From assembly GCF_017813335.1 (NCBI RefSeq), contig NZ_JAGIYY010000001.1, positions 1,104,001 to 1,168,000 of the forward strand: 64,000 bases of DNA. Reading direction: 5' to 3'. The stretch comes from Tianweitania sediminis (GTDB taxonomy: Bacteria > Pseudomonadota > Alphaproteobacteria > Rhizobiales > Rhizobiaceae). Numbering within the stretch: position 1 is the first letter of the stretch; each line of letters opens with the position of its first letter. The notes under the pieces were generated by a model that saw only the letters and a program-made list of their open reading frames with translations, was not told the origin of the DNA and did not search any database. This document shows positions 63,848 through 64,000 of the stretch, one piece after another. The translations under genes were made by a program, and so were the position numbers.

Positions 63848-64000
63848 ATGGGCCAACACGAGCAGGCGGTCTCGATCCAGAACCTCCACAAGCGCTTCGG
63901 TGACCTCGAAGTGCTGAAAGGCGTGTCCCTCGAAGCGCGCGAGGGCGACGTGATCGCCGTGATCGGGGGAAGTGGTTCGGGCAAGTCGACGCTTTTGCGC
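63848..64000 (+). CDS. ABC transporter ATP-binding protein, amino-acid type (partial, C-terminus outside window)
   Basis: Only the first 51 codons are present. They read [22 protein letters not shown] and a Walker A motif [13 protein letters not shown], the pattern of amino-acid (HisP/GlnQ-type) importer ATPases. A GAAGGGA Shine-Dalgarno lies before the ATG. It is divergent from the TetR gene with a 196-bp spacer. Linkage to the aminotransferase suggests amino-acid uptake and metabolism, but the rest of the operon is outside the window. Confidence 0.9.
   Translation, partial: MGQHEQAVSIQNLHKRFGDLEVLKGVSLEAREGDVIAVIGGSGSGKSTLLR

Overview
This window is a chromosomal segment of a high-GC alphaproteobacterium, most likely Hyphomicrobiales (the Rhizobiales / Phyllobacteriaceae-Rhizobiaceae type). 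Pointers are the ruvCAB-ybgC-tolQRAB-pal-cpoB-tilS-ftsH-glmM order, an RcdA (CtrA-degradation) gene, a 6S RNA in front of the 5-formyl-THF cyclo-ligase gene, a serC-serA pair behind a probable serC leader, RpoH without nearby rpoD, and CtrA-type TTAA-N7-TTAA boxes. No insertion sequence, prophage, CRISPR array or plasmid function was seen. The species cannot be named from this window.

Layout. Bases 1-8400 are an accessory sugar-acid island with two divergent operons. Leftward run a GntR/FCD regulator, an AGE-family epimerase/isomerase and a TRAP transporter (dctP, dctQ, dctM; dctM is cut by the window edge). Rightward run uxuA-uxuB-kdgK, joined by 4-bp overlaps. Together they would import a hexuronate or aldonate and convert it through fructuronate/mannonate to KDG-6-phosphate. 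Bases 8.5-15.9 kb hold envelope and stress genes: a secreted protein, a YdeP-like molybdoenzyme with a small winged-helix protein, an L,D-transpeptidase, MsrB, and a MoxR / GNAT / VWA cluster. Bases 15.9-30 kb are housekeeping genes: 6S RNA, folate cyclo-ligase, YmdB, TerC, an ABC exporter, L31, YebC, an M32 peptidase, a MotA-like/OmpA-like pair, an inositol-phosphatase homologue, EF-P, a Sel1 protein and a ThiE-like protein.

Bases 29.8-49.8 kb are the core block: a candidate small RNA, rcdA, ruvC, a tiny AbrB-like ORF, ruvA, ruvB, ybgC, the Tol-Pal system, tilS, ftsH, glmM, two tandem outer-membrane beta-barrel genes, then serC-alaE-serA. Bases 49.8-64 kb hold an EamA exporter, purA, a large acidic membrane-anchored protein, rpoH, an RluD-type synthase, tRNA-Glu(CTC), a PRC-barrel protein, an SLC13 permease, small membrane proteins, an aminotransferase with a TetR regulator, and the start of an amino-acid-type ABC ATPase.

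The strongest cross-cutting signal is regulatory. The window has four perfect TTAA-N7-TTAA boxes. At this base composition about 0.1 would be expected by chance. All four are intergenic: one before a candidate small RNA with an exposed CCUCCC motif, one before rcdA, and one at an almost identical distance (71-72 bp) before each of the two outer-membrane protein genes. This suggests a local CtrA regulon joining CtrA turnover, an sRNA and envelope composition. I did not find a clear new defence or biosynthetic system. The most unusual coding items are the AbrB-like micro-ORF coupled to ruvA, the AGE enzyme in the mannonate cluster, and the GNAT gene between MoxR and VWA genes.
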